Positions 8,717 to 16,318 of a stretch of DNA of 64,000 bases are shown in pieces (the first letter of the stretch is position 1; each line of letters opens with the position of its first letter). A program made the translations under genes and the position numbers. The notes under the pieces are model-generated. The model worked only from the letters and a program-made list of their open reading frames with translations. It was not told the origin of the DNA and ran no database searches. The stretch lies in the NCBI GenBank assembly GCA_022827345.1, contig JAJDTB010000039.1, positions 62,001 to 126,000 on the forward strand, given 5' to 3'. This DNA comes from Gemmatimonadota bacterium (lineage in GTDB: Bacteria > Gemmatimonadota > Gemmatimonadetes > Longimicrobiales > Gaopeijiaceae).

Positions 8717-10036
8717 TCAGTGCCCCATCGAGTGCATGTCGCGGCCGCCCATCACGTGCTTGATCACGCGGCCGCCCTGCATCACGAACCGCACGTCCCT
8801 CGTCACCTCGATGTCGTCGAGCGGGTTGCCCGGCACGGCGATGATGTCGGCCAGCATGCCCTCGGCCAGGCGGCCCCGGTCGGGCGTGTCGAGCAGGTCG
8901 GCGGCGTGGATCGTCGCGGTGCGGAGCGCGTCCAGCTCGCTCATCCCCATCTGCACGTAGATCCCGAACTCGCCCGCGTTGTCGCCGTGCGGGAAGACGC
9001 CCGCGTCGGTGCCGAAGGCGATCGGAACGCCGCGGTCGATCGCGCTCTGCAGGCTGACCCGCATGACCGGCAGGATCTGTTCGGCCTTGCTCCGCACCAG
9101 CGGCGGCAGCGCGTCCATGTCGATCACGTCGGCGAGGTACGTGGTCGGCACCAGGTACGTCCCCTTCTCGACCATGAGGTCGATGATCTCGTCGGTCAGG
9201 ATCGACCCGTGCTCGATCGAGGCCACCCCGGCCTGCACCGCCGCCAGGATCCCCTCGGCGCCGTGCGCGTGGGCGGCGACCTTGATCCCGTGCCGCGCGG
9301 CCTCGTCCACCATGGCCGTGAGCTCCTCCAGCGAGTACTGCTGCGCGCCTACCGGCCCCTCCATCGACAGCACGCCCGCCGTCGCGCACGTCTTGATCAC
9401 CTTCGCCCCGTGCTTGATCTGGTAGCGCACCGCCTCGACGACCTCCCAGGGCCCGTCCGCGACGCCCTCCTCCGGCCCGCCCTCCAGGATCCCCGGCGCG
9501 AACCCCGTCACGTCGCAGTGGCCGCCGGTGATCCCGAGCGAGTTGCGCGACGGCACGACCCGGGGCCCGACGATGTCGCCGCGCTCGACCGCATGGCCCA
9601 GCTCGACCGTCACATCGCCGCCGTAGTCCCGCACGGTGGTGAAGCCCGCACGCACTGTGCGCCCGCCGTACAGCACCGCGTTGTAGGCCGCGTGCGCCTC
9701 GGTCATCGTGACCGCCGCGGTGAACGACGCCGCGCTGATCTCCATGCCCAGGTGCGTGTGCGCGTCGATGAAGCCGGGCAGCAGCGTCACGTCGCCCAGG
9801 TCCATGTCGTGCATCGAGTCGGGGACGTCGTCCGGATTCACGGCCGTGATCACCCCGTCCTCGACCACGACCACCCCGCCGGTGTGCATCTCGCCCGTCT
9901 CGACATCCAGGAGGCGCGCGGCGCGCAGCACGGTGGGGCCGTCGTACATGCCATGGTGCATCTGCGCTGCGGCAGGGCTGGGTGGGGTGATGGCGGCGAG
10001 GGCCAGGATTGCGAAAGAAACTCCGGAATATCTCAT
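8717..10036 (-). CDS. exported imidazolonepropionase-like amidohydrolase
   Basis: A 439-residue protein with signal peptide (cleavage near PAAAQ). Metal ligands are visible in FIDAHTHLGME (HxH near residue 88), KHGAKVIK, AHAHG, SIEHGS and FGTDAGVFPHG. The C-terminal GMLADIIAVPGNPLDDI block completes the composite beta-sandwich. Family members hydrolyse Xaa-Pro or Xaa-Arg/Lys dipeptides and cyclic amides; substrate is unknown here. The ATG at 10036 was chosen because it opens the signal peptide; no good ribosome site is seen. The C-terminus ends in a Met/His-rich tail (DMHSMGH). It is first in the acyl-CoA dehydrogenase transcript but looks functionally unrelated. Confidence 0.87.
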   Translation of the reverse strand: MRYSGVSFAILALAAITPPSPAAAQMHHGMYDGPTVLRAARLLDVETGEMHTGGVVVVEDGVITAVNPDDVPDSMHDMDLGDVTLLPGFIDAHTHLGMEISAASFTAAVTMTEAHAAYNAVLYGGRTVRAGFTTVRDYGGDVTVELGHAVERGDIVGPRVVPSRNSLGITGGHCDVTGFAPGILEGGPEEGVADGPWEVVEAVRYQIKHGAKVIKTCATAGVLSMEGPVGAQQYSLEELTAMVDEAARHGIKVAAHAHGAEGILAAVQAGVASIEHGSILTDEIIDLMVEKGTYLVPTTYLADVIDMDALPPLVRSKAEQILPVMRVSLQSAIDRGVPIAFGTDAGVFPHGDNAGEFGIYVQMGMSELDALRTATIHAADLLDTPDRGRLAEGMLADIIAVPGNPLDDIEVTRDVRFVMQGGRVIKHVMGGRDMHSMGH

Positions 10037-10171
10037 GGTTACCGTGCGGCTGCGGGGTTGACTGGTGTCACGGCGGAAAGCAGAATTGACCCGATTCGGG
10101 GATGGCACGCAAGCGTGATTCCCGAAGAATGCCGGGCCGTCGATATCGGAGCTGAAAGGACGGGTCCACAG

Positions 10172-10708
10172 ATGAGCAGCAGGCGGGCTTTTGCGTTGAG
10201 CGTGGTCGCGGGCACCATAGTGGGCTGCGTGATCGGATTCGGGCTTGCGAGCCCCGGTTTGATGGCTGCCTGCCAGCGAGCTTTCGACGGCCACTCTCCC
10301 CCGTGGAGGATGTATGTCAGCGAGGAATCCTGCGTCTCGCTGGTCGATCCCTACGTGGCGGAATCGAACACGCTTGAGCTGTCGACGCCTCCGAGCCTCC
10401 TCAGCGACCCCCGCGAGGCCGTGCGACTGCTGGGACCCGCGCTTCGGGCGCTTGACCCGGACATCGGGGGTGTGGCAACGGTGCGATTCCAACTGACCGG
10501 CGAGGGGAACGTTCGCGACCGGCGCATCGTCGAGGGGTCCGGGCACGAGGCTCTGGATGAGGCCATCGCAACAATCGCCGATGCCTTCGAGTTCTCCCCC
10601 GGGACTACTGTGTCGGGTGCCACCGAGGTGCCGATGGAGTACGTCGTCGGCTTCCAGTCGGAACGGCGGGCGCGGCTGCTCCGTTGGCTGTCCGCTATCG
10701 GCGACTGA
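10172..10708 (+). CDS. membrane-anchored TonB C-terminal-like protein
   Basis: A 178-residue protein with an N-terminal hydrophobic anchor (residues 7-30) followed by a periplasmic domain. The last 75 residues (ATVRFQLTGEGNV..RIVEGSG....DEAI) match the beta-alpha-beta pattern of TonB/TolA C-terminal domains, which in TonB contact the TonB box of outer-membrane receptors. No Pro-rich spacer and no ExbB/ExbD genes are nearby. AAAGGA at 10155-10160 serves the ATG at 10172. It is divergent from the amidohydrolase gene. It could be a TonB-like energy transducer or a free-standing protein of the same fold. Confidence 0.65.
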   Translation: MSSRRAFALSVVAGTIVGCVIGFGLASPGLMAACQRAFDGHSPPWRMYVSEESCVSLVDPYVAESNTLELSTPPSLLSDPREAVRLLGPALRALDPDIGGVATVRFQLTGEGNVRDRRIVEGSGHEALDEAIATIADAFEFSPGTTVSGATEVPMEYVVGFQSERRARLLRWLSAIGD

Positions 10709-10754
10709 CGGATCCTGCGGGCGGCGCGCGGGGTCACAACTGCCCGGCGGCCGC

Positions 10755-11351
10755 TCAGCTTCCCTTCCCCTTCGCCACGTTCTCCGCGTACATCGACGAC
10801 TTCTCCAGCACGGGGTTCCGGTTGTAGGCCTCGGACTGCCCCGGCGGGATGCTGAGGTACTCCCACTCGTCCCCGCTGAACGACTTCGCCAGCAGGACGA
10901 TCTGCCCAACGTGGTACGCGAGATGGGCCAGCGAGCGCAGCAGCGCCTCGTCCACCCGGAACGGCACGCCGCGGATGGTGATCGGCGCCCCCAGATCGTC
11001 GTCCGTCAGCTCCGCCAGCGCGCCGAAGAGCACACCCCACCCGCGTTCCCACTTCCCGGCGACCTCCGCGGGCGACACATCGCGCAACTCGAACTCCGAG
11101 TCACGGTTGCGCCAGGACTTCTCGCCGTCCGTGGTGAGCAGGTCGGTGAACTTGGACTCCAGGTTGCCGGAGACATGCCAGACGATGATCGCGATCGAGT
11201 TGCCGTGGTTGCCACGCTCGTGCAGCTCACCGGGCCGCAACTGCTCCATCGCACGCTCGGCGAGCAGCCTGTAGCGGACGAATTCGGCTTCGACGAGCTG
11301 GAGTAGCGTGCGGTTCAAGTCACAAGGGCGGGTTTCAGGTTGCGGAATCAT
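10755..11351 (-). CDS. DinB-superfamily protein, DUF1572 type
   Basis: A 198-residue four-helix-bundle protein. The pattern GNSIAIIVWHVSGNLESKFTDLL near residue 50, WRNRDSEFE near 80 and HLAYHVGQIVLLAK near 145 matches DUF1572/DinB-like proteins, where three histidines bind a divalent metal. The group includes bacillithiol- and mycothiol-dependent transferases; the activity here is unknown. The start at 11351 overlaps the 5' part of an antitoxin remnant on the other strand. The gene stands alone. Confidence 0.75.
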   Translation of the reverse strand: MIPQPETRPCDLNRTLLQLVEAEFVRYRLLAERAMEQLRPGELHERGNHGNSIAIIVWHVSGNLESKFTDLLTTDGEKSWRNRDSEFELRDVSPAEVAGKWERGWGVLFGALAELTDDDLGAPITIRGVPFRVDEALLRSLAHLAYHVGQIVLLAKSFSGDEWEYLSIPPGQSEAYNRNPVLEKSSMYAENVAKGKGS

Positions 11352-11511
11352 CTCGATACAAGGTACCGCGCGCCTGCTTCCCTGCCGCCCGCGTTTCGGC
11401 GACTGGTTCGGAGCCGACCACGACCGGATCGAAATCCTCGGCGATATCGTCTCCCCGATCGACGTCGAGTGGGAGGCGATGTCCGACCCCGACCGCGTGG
11501 CGAACCCGTGA
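11308..11511 (+). pseudogene. 5'-truncated Phd/YefM-like antitoxin
   Basis: The open frame ends in PRFG...HDRIEILGDIVSPIDVEWEA, which looks like the toxin-binding C-terminal half of a Phd-type antitoxin. The expected N-terminal DNA-binding half is missing: upstream sequence belongs to the DinB gene on the other strand, and the frame opens only with a GTG (11308) inside it. The stop overlaps the GTG of the PIN toxin (GTGA), the normal coupling of such operons. The antitoxin probably lost its 5' end when the DinB gene abutted it, unless a short neutralising peptide is still made. Confidence 0.55.
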
Positions 11512-11906
11512 TCCTTCTCGATACCCATGTCCTGCTGTGGTCGAGAAGTGGTGCACCCCAAATCGGTCCCCGGTGCAGACGCTTGATTGAACGCGGACTT
11601 CGCGAAGGCAAGCTGGCCGTGTCCGCGTTTTCGTTCCGGGAACTGGCCCTGTTGAACCAGAAGGGGCGGATCCGGCTGCTGGAGGACGTCAGAGCGTGGC
11701 GAACCCGGCTTCTCCGGAACGGTCTCGTGGAGATTCCCGTGGACGGCGACATCGCCATCCGGGCAAACAACCTGGACGATTTCCATGCGGATCCCGCCGA
11801 TCGCATCATCGTCTCGACGGCGCTGGGGGGTCACAGTCTGCTAACGGCCGACGAGCGTATCCTGAATTGGCGCGGCAACCTTCGTTGTGTCGACGCAAGG
11901 AGGTAG
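11508..11906 (+). CDS. PIN-domain toxin (VapC-like) 1
   Basis: A 132-residue PIN-fold ribonuclease. Acidic residues of the active site are visible: LLDTHV at the N-terminus, FRELALL near 45, DPADRIIVSTA near 95 and LTADERIL near 110. The GTG start at 11508 overlaps the antitoxin remnant's stop. PIN toxins cut tRNA, rRNA or mRNA and are normally held by the upstream antitoxin. Because that antitoxin appears truncated, either the residual peptide still neutralises it or the toxin is silent. Confidence 0.8.
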   Translation: MILLDTHVLLWSRSGAPQIGPRCRRLIERGLREGKLAVSAFSFRELALLNQKGRIRLLEDVRAWRTRLLRNGLVEIPVDGDIAIRANNLDDFHADPADRIIVSTALGGHSLLTADERILNWRGNLRCVDARR

Positions 11907-11939
11907 GTTGGCGGACCGCGTCTGAGCGGTTCATCGCGG

Positions 11940-12344
11940 TTATCCCAACTCGACCCGGGCGACCCCCTCGATCCGGTCGAAGCCGCGGTCGAAGGTGGCG
12001 ATCGCGGTCACGTCCCGGTTGATCATGACCCCCGCGTGCACCGCGTCTCGCGCCGACAGGCCCGGAGTGGAGAGCAGGATCTTCTTCGCCAGGTCGGTGT
12101 CGGCCAGCGTGACCTCGAAGATCTCCGGGATGAGCGCCACGAAGAGGTCGTACACGCGATCCGCCAACTCGGGTCTGCCGAGCGCCGTGTAGCGGAAGAG
12201 GATCTCCTGAAGGACCTCGGTGCTCGTGCACAGGTCGAATTCCCGGTCGGCGGCGCGCTCCAGAAAGCGGGTCGCCGGCCCCTTGTTCGGGTGTTCCGCC
12301 CCGGCGACGTACATCGGGATGTTCGAATCGACGAAGACCCTCAT
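11940..12344 (-). CDS. PIN-domain toxin (VapC) 2
   Basis: A 134-residue PIN protein with MRVFVDSNIPMY (first Asp), STEVLQEILFRY (Glu), LSARDAVHAGVM (Asp) and IATFDRGFDRI (last Asp), a complete active site. It is the second gene of a two-gene operon: its ATG overlaps the TGA of the ribbon-helix-helix antitoxin by 4 bp. It should be a ribonuclease controlled by that partner. It converges with PIN toxin 1, which ends 33 bp away. Confidence 0.87.
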   Translation of the reverse strand: MRVFVDSNIPMYVAGAEHPNKGPATRFLERAADREFDLCTSTEVLQEILFRYTALGRPELADRVYDLFVALIPEIFEVTLADTDLAKKILLSTPGLSARDAVHAGVMINRDVTAIATFDRGFDRIEGVARVELG

Positions 12345-12577
12345 GAGCGTCCCGCCTCGATCTCGCTGATCATGGCGCAGATGTCGGTGGTGGGGCCGTT
12401 CAGCTTCTCGAGTTCCGCCAGCGGATCCCGGATGGCGGGCCCGGCCTCGCGTTCCAGTTTCTCCCTGATCGCGCTGCGCACCCAGGCGCCCCTGGAGACC
12501 TGCGCTCGCTCCGCCACCCTGCGCAGACGGCGGTCCAGGCTGGTCGGAATCAGAACCTGCAGACGATAGGATGGCAT
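12341..12577 (-). CDS. ribbon-helix-helix antitoxin (VapB-like) 2
   Basis: A 78-residue antitoxin. The start at 12577 was preferred to an upstream in-frame ATG because of the AGGAG site just before it and because MPSYRLQVLIP opens the RHH strand. The DNA-binding unit is YRLQVLIPTSLDRRLRRVAE, followed by SRGAWVRSAIREKL. The C-terminal acidic part (LAELEKLNGPTTDICAMISEIEAG) should wrap the PIN toxin. It is transcribed from a strong promoter at 12624-12652 whose spacer is palindromic, consistent with autorepression. Confidence 0.85.
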   Translation of the reverse strand: MPSYRLQVLIPTSLDRRLRRVAERAQVSRGAWVRSAIREKLEREAGPAIRDPLAELEKLNGPTTDICAMISEIEAGRS

Positions 12578-12623
12578 GGATTCGCTCCTGGGGTGTGGGA
12601 GGCCGGCGTGCGTGACGGCGACA

Positions 12624-12652
12624 ATCATACTCATATGAGTATATACTCACAA
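12624..12652 (-). promoter_or_regulatory. promoter with overlapping palindromic operator for the VapBC-2 operon
   Basis: Read on the minus strand, TTGTGA (12652-12647) and TATGAT (12629-12624) are separated by exactly 17 bp, a very good sigma-70-type promoter in GC-rich DNA. The spacer is built from two overlapping perfect palindromes, 12627-12642 (ATACTCATATGAGTAT) and 12636-12649 (TGAGTATATACTCA), giving three ACTC/GAGT half-sites. This is the expected place for an RHH antitoxin-toxin repressor. The leader to the ATG would be about 40 nt. Confidence 0.75.
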
Positions 12653-12707
12653 TACGGCGTACAGCAGCCGTAATGCCCCCGACCTTGCCCTGCCGCCCCC
12701 CCCCCTT

Positions 12708-12724
12708 TGTGTAACATTTACACA
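12708..12724. promoter_or_regulatory. inverted repeat before a small ORF
   Basis: TGTGTAA and TTACACA are perfect inverted repeats around CAT. The site follows a run of ten C residues and precedes the strong ribosome site of the 50-residue ORF at 12752. It may be an operator; no convincing -35/-10 pair is seen around it. Confidence 0.4.
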
Positions 12725-12751
12725 CACGCCAGGAAACGTTGGGAGGTAAGC

Positions 12752-12904
12752 ATGGCTCGACAGGTCAACAGCATGACGGACGCATCGGCCCGCATGGATG
12801 CGCTTCGGGAACGGCTGCCCGCCATCGGAACCGACCGGCTCGTCCGGTGGATAAGGGAGGGCCGGGAGCGGCGGCGTGAACGTGGCCCCAGAAGACGCCG
12901 TTGA
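12752..12904 (+). CDS. 50-residue basic protein of unknown function
   Basis: ATG 12752 is preceded by a textbook GGGAGG (12741-12746). The product begins MARQVNSMTDASARMDALRERL, continues with a Trp-containing helix (TDRLVRWIREGRERR) and ends in a run of Arg, so it is strongly basic. It resembles no family I recognise. It sits between two toxin-antitoxin modules and downstream of an inverted repeat, and could be an antitoxin remnant or a small DNA-binding protein. The next module begins 180 bp later. Confidence 0.45.
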   Translation: MARQVNSMTDASARMDALRERLPAIGTDRLVRWIREGRERRRERGPRRRR

Positions 12905-13019
12905 ATCACAAGAGCCTGACGCACCCGTCCGTGCAGGATCGGATCGAGGCGATAAACAAGGCGTCCGTGCAATGTCAACAGGCTTCTGCCGTTCCAACGG
13001 GGTGATCGTACGATTCGCT

Positions 13020-13030
13020 GGCATAATGCC
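13020..13030. promoter_or_regulatory. short dyad upstream of antitoxin 3
   Basis: GGCATAATGCC is a perfect 5-1-5 dyad about 54 bp before the antitoxin ATG. A TACACT -10-like box at 13042-13047 lies 17 bp after a poor -35 (TGGCAT). It is a plausible autoregulatory site for the FitA-like antitoxin, but the evidence is thin. Confidence 0.3.
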
Positions 13031-13083
13031 TGCGTATCAGCTACACTATGCTGTCGTAATTCGAACACGGAGGCACGGCACAG

Positions 13084-13473
13084 ATGGGCGTACTCACCAT
13101 CAGGAACGTGGACGACGAGATCATCGCCGCACTCAAGGCGCGCGCCAAGGCCAATCACCGCTCGCTGGAGGGCGAACTGCGCTACCTGCTGAGCCGTTAT
13201 GCGGTCCCGCACACCAACCTCGGACTGGTGCGTGAGCGGGTTCGCGCCGCTTACGGCCCTGCTCCCGGGGCGCAGCACACCATGACCGACTCCCCTCTTG
13301 AGGCTACCGATTTACGTCCGGATGACGAGGCTGAACGCGTGGAATGGCTGGGCATGATGCGGGATGTCACCGAGATCACGGGGGACATCATCTCTCCCGT
13401 ATCCGAGCTGTCCGACTGGAACGTGTACCGTTCCGACGCGGCATCCAGCGAAGAGGGCGACGAGGCGCCGTGA
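13084..13473 (+). CDS. FitA/Arc-like ribbon-helix-helix antitoxin 3
   Basis: A 129-residue antitoxin. Residues 1-40 (VLTIRNVDDEIIAALKARA..NHRSLEGELRYLL) form an Arc/FitA-like RHH domain. The C-terminal segment (EITGDIISPVSELSDW) resembles the tail of the truncated Phd-like antitoxin at 11308-11511 (EILGDIVSPIDVEWEA), although the DNA-binding domains are unrelated. At 129 residues it is longer than typical FitA (about 80), with an acidic linker in between. GGAGG at 13069-13073 serves the ATG. The TGA overlaps the toxin's GTG. Confidence 0.85.
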   Translation: MGVLTIRNVDDEIIAALKARAKANHRSLEGELRYLLSRYAVPHTNLGLVRERVRAAYGPAPGAQHTMTDSPLEATDLRPDDEAERVEWLGMMRDVTEITGDIISPVSELSDWNVYRSDAASSEEGDEAP

Positions 13474-13865
13474 ACCTGCTGCTCGACACGCACGTCTGGA
13501 TATGGAGCGTAGGGAAACCGGATCGCATTTCGACCCGGACCCGCGAAGCCCTGTCGAAGCCGACAAACACCCTGGCGCTTTCCCCCGTGAGCGTCTGGGA
13601 GGCGGTTCTGCTGGCTGAAAAGGGCCGGGTGGAGCTTGCGCCCGATCCGTGGGGCTGGATCCGCATGGCCTTCGAGACCAAGCCGTTGAAGGAGATTCCC
13701 CTTACCCACGAGGTCGCCCTCCGCAGCCGCAGCGTCCGCCTTCCCCATGACGACCCGGCCGACCGCTTCATCGCGGCGACCGCCATGGTTCACGGTCTCA
13801 CGCTGGTGACGGCGGACAGGTCGCTGCTCGAGTGTCCCGACATCAGGGTGCTGCCGGCCGCCTGA
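13470..13865 (+). CDS. PIN-domain toxin (VapC-like) 3
   Basis: A 131-residue PIN toxin with NLLLDTHVWIW, SVWEAVLLAEKGR, DDPADRFIAATA and LVTADRSLL carrying the acidic residues. It is closer in sequence style to PIN toxin 1 (same LLDTHV.LW and DPADR motifs) than to PIN toxin 2, matching the shared antitoxin tail. GTG start at 13470 in a 4-bp overlap with the antitoxin. It converges with the metalloprotease gene 47 bp away. Confidence 0.88.
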   Translation: MNLLLDTHVWIWSVGKPDRISTRTREALSKPTNTLALSPVSVWEAVLLAEKGRVELAPDPWGWIRMAFETKPLKEIPLTHEVALRSRSVRLPHDDPADRFIAATAMVHGLTLVTADRSLLECPDIRVLPAA

Positions 13866-13912
13866 CCCCTCTCGCACAGCGACACAGGGCCGATCCGGGG
13901 GGCTGGGGCCCC

Positions 13913-16318
13913 CTACCCCCCCGGATCCAGCACCGCGTCGATGCGCTCGATTGCGTCCGCGAAGTGCACCCGCGTGGCCCGGTGGTCAGTGCCGCCGGAG
14001 GCGGCCGCAAGCTCACCGCGCAGGGTCGTCAACTGGTCGCGCGCGAACGCTCCCACATCCGACTGCATCGCCTCTTCATCCTCCATCAGCTCCGACATCC
14101 GCCCCAGCCACGCCCGCTGCAGATTCCGCCGGTACGCATCCGTAGCCTGCCCCGACGAGACCTCCGACCACACCCCCGCGCGCAGATCGTCGAGCATCTC
14201 GCCCAGCGAATACGCGCGCGAGCCGTGGAACGCCTCCTGCTCCACCAGCCGCTTCATCCGATCCACGTTCAGCACCTGGTTCAGCGCCTGCGTCTGGCGC
14301 CCGCGCACCAGCTCGACCGCCCCACTCCCCTGGAACCGGTCCAGAATGTCCGCCTCCAGCAACCACTCCGGCGTCGCGAACACCTGCCGATTCAAGTATG
14401 CAAGCGCCCGAATCTGGCGGTCGCGCTCGACCATCGCATACGGCACCCCATCCTGCCCCTGCCGCTTCCGCGTCCGCACCACCCCGCCCAGGTTCGCCAC
14501 CACGTGCCCCGTATACCGCCCCCACTGCCCGACGACATTGTTGTACAGCTCCTGCAGCTGCGAATAGTCCTCGCCGTCCTCGCGGCTCCAATCCGTCAGA
14601 TTGTCGACGATCCGCTTCAGGTTCTCCACCCCATAGTCCGACGCCCGCATCGCGTCGTCCCCGATCGCCTCGGTCAGCGCCGACGGATCCGACCCCGTCG
14701 GGCTCGAGAACTGGTAGACGGGATCCTCCTGCATCTCGGCGACCATCGCGCGCAGGTCCTCGCGCTCGCCCAAGCGGTCCTTGCCGGGGAAGGGACGGTA
14801 GCCCCATTCGATCGCGAACTTGTCGTACGGCCCCACGAGCGGCATGTAGCAGGTATCGTCGCCGGGCTGCGCCACGTAGTTGAAGCGCGCGTAGTCCATG
14901 ATCGACGGCGCCACGCCCATCTCGCACACGAACCGCGTGCGCAGGTCCTCGACCGAATACGCCGCCGACGCCTGCATGTTGTGCTGCAGCCCGATCGTGT
15001 GCCCCACCTCGTGCGCCGAAACGAAGCGGATCAGCTCGCCCATCACCTCATCGTCGAACCTGATCCCGCGCGCCTCCTCGTTCGCCGGCGCCGTCTGCAC
15101 GAAGTACCAGTTGCGCAGCAGGTTCATCACGTTGTGATACCACTGGATGTCGCTCTCGAGGATCTCCCCGGTCCGCGGATCGTGCACATGCGGCCCCGAC
15201 GCGTTCTGCACCGGCGACGCCAGGTACCGGATCACTGAATAGCGCGCATCCTCCGGGTTCCAGTCGGGATCGTCGGCCGGCGCGTCCGCCGCAATGATCG
15301 CATTGCTGAACCCCGCCTGCTCGAACGCCGGCTGCCAGTCCTCGACCCCCTGCTTCAGGTACGGCACCCACTTCGGCGGCGTCGCCGGATCGATGTAGTA
15401 CACGATCGGCTTCACCGGATCCACCAGCTCCCCGCGCGCAAACGCCTCGGGATCGCTCGGCTCCAGCCGCCAGCGCGTCACAAAGCACCGGGTCACTGCG
15501 CGCTGCTCGTCGAGGCCGTAGTCGATCTGGCTGGTCGAGAAGAATCCGACGCGCTCGTCGCAGAGCCGCGGCTCCATCGGGTCGTCGGGCAGGAGCAGCA
15601 TCGAATGGTGCATCTCCATCGTCAGCGTGTTGCTCTGCCCGTTCGAGGGGGCCTGGGTCGCGTCGTATGTGAGTATGCGCCTGACCTCTACGTTTGTGGG
15701 AAAGGCGCTCGCGCGCACCACGAAGGTCCGGTCGCCATCGACCCGCCGCACCCCGTACGCCTGCCGCCGCCCATTCTGCAGGCCCAGCAGCGTGATGTCG
15801 TCGGTGAACAGGTCGGTCACTTCCACGACCACGGCGGTCGAATCGTCGTTCATCACCTCCACGTCGAACGCCATGACGATCGGCTCGAAGTTCGAGTTCT
15901 GCACCGCCCCCGCGATCGCCGTCGTGTCGTCGGCCACGGCATCGTAGCTGACCAGCCGCAGCAGCACGCGGTCGCCGTCACGCTCCCACCGCACCGTCGA
16001 CGTGTTGACCTTCGAGCCGCCGTACCCCACGCCCGCCGGAGTGCGCGCGACGCGGGTCAGCAGCAGCATCTCGCGCCCCATCATGTCGAGTGGGATCTCG
16101 TAGAAGAGGTCGCCGTCGATCATGTGCGTGTCGAAGAGGCCCTCGCTCGTCACGGCATCCTCGGTGATGACGTCGCTGTAGGACGTCGTCGTGTCCTCCT
16201 CCTCTTCCTCCTGTTCCTGGGGGAGGAGGGGGAAGGAGAGGGCGGAGACCCCGGACGGGGCGAGCAGGGCCGCGCCGAGGGCGAGCAGAAGTGCGAAGGG
16301 AACGGTGGAGTTGCGCAT
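13913..16318 (-). CDS. exported zinc metalloprotease of the DUF4953/DUF5117 group
   Basis: An 801-residue protein with signal peptide (residues 1-26) followed by a Glu-rich linker. The N-terminal half is all-beta (DUF5117/5118-like). HEVGHTIGLQHN at residues 436-447 is an HExxHxxGxxH metzincin-type zinc site. SIMDYARFNY follows about 35 residues later and supplies a Met-turn. The long helical C-terminal domain is usual for the group. A good AGGAAG site precedes the ATG. It is probably periplasmic or surface-exposed and degrades proteins. It is monocistronic, divergent from the FnIII giant across a 529-bp gap. Confidence 0.88.
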   Translation of the reverse strand: MRNSTVPFALLLALGAALLAPSGVSALSFPLLPQEQEEEEEDTTTSYSDVITEDAVTSEGLFDTHMIDGDLFYEIPLDMMGREMLLLTRVARTPAGVGYGGSKVNTSTVRWERDGDRVLLRLVSYDAVADDTTAIAGAVQNSNFEPIVMAFDVEVMNDDSTAVVVEVTDLFTDDITLLGLQNGRRQAYGVRRVDGDRTFVVRASAFPTNVEVRRILTYDATQAPSNGQSNTLTMEMHHSMLLLPDDPMEPRLCDERVGFFSTSQIDYGLDEQRAVTRCFVTRWRLEPSDPEAFARGELVDPVKPIVYYIDPATPPKWVPYLKQGVEDWQPAFEQAGFSNAIIAADAPADDPDWNPEDARYSVIRYLASPVQNASGPHVHDPRTGEILESDIQWYHNVMNLLRNWYFVQTAPANEEARGIRFDDEVMGELIRFVSAHEVGHTIGLQHNMQASAAYSVEDLRTRFVCEMGVAPSIMDYARFNYVAQPGDDTCYMPLVGPYDKFAIEWGYRPFPGKDRLGEREDLRAMVAEMQEDPVYQFSSPTGSDPSALTEAIGDDAMRASDYGVENLKRIVDNLTDWSREDGEDYSQLQELYNNVVGQWGRYTGHVVANLGGVVRTRKRQGQDGVPYAMVERDRQIRALAYLNRQVFATPEWLLEADILDRFQGSGAVELVRGRQTQALNQVLNVDRMKRLVEQEAFHGSRAYSLGEMLDDLRAGVWSEVSSGQATDAYRRNLQRAWLGRMSELMEDEEAMQSDVGAFARDQLTTLRGELAAASGGTDHRATRVHFADAIERIDAVLDPGG

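Noticed and set aside
7551..9389. Extension of the acyl-CoA dehydrogenase frame to 612 codons
   Set aside because: The extra N-terminal part is Arg/Gly-rich and antiphase to the amidohydrolase. The family N-terminus begins at TTG 8702.
8504..10171. Upstream extension of the TonB-like protein frame
   Set aside because: It is antisense to the amidohydrolase and dehydrogenase genes; signal anchor and ribosome site fit ATG 10172.
12876..13235. 119-codon plus frame overlapping antitoxin 3
   Set aside because: Out of phase with the RHH domain and low-complexity; no ribosome site.
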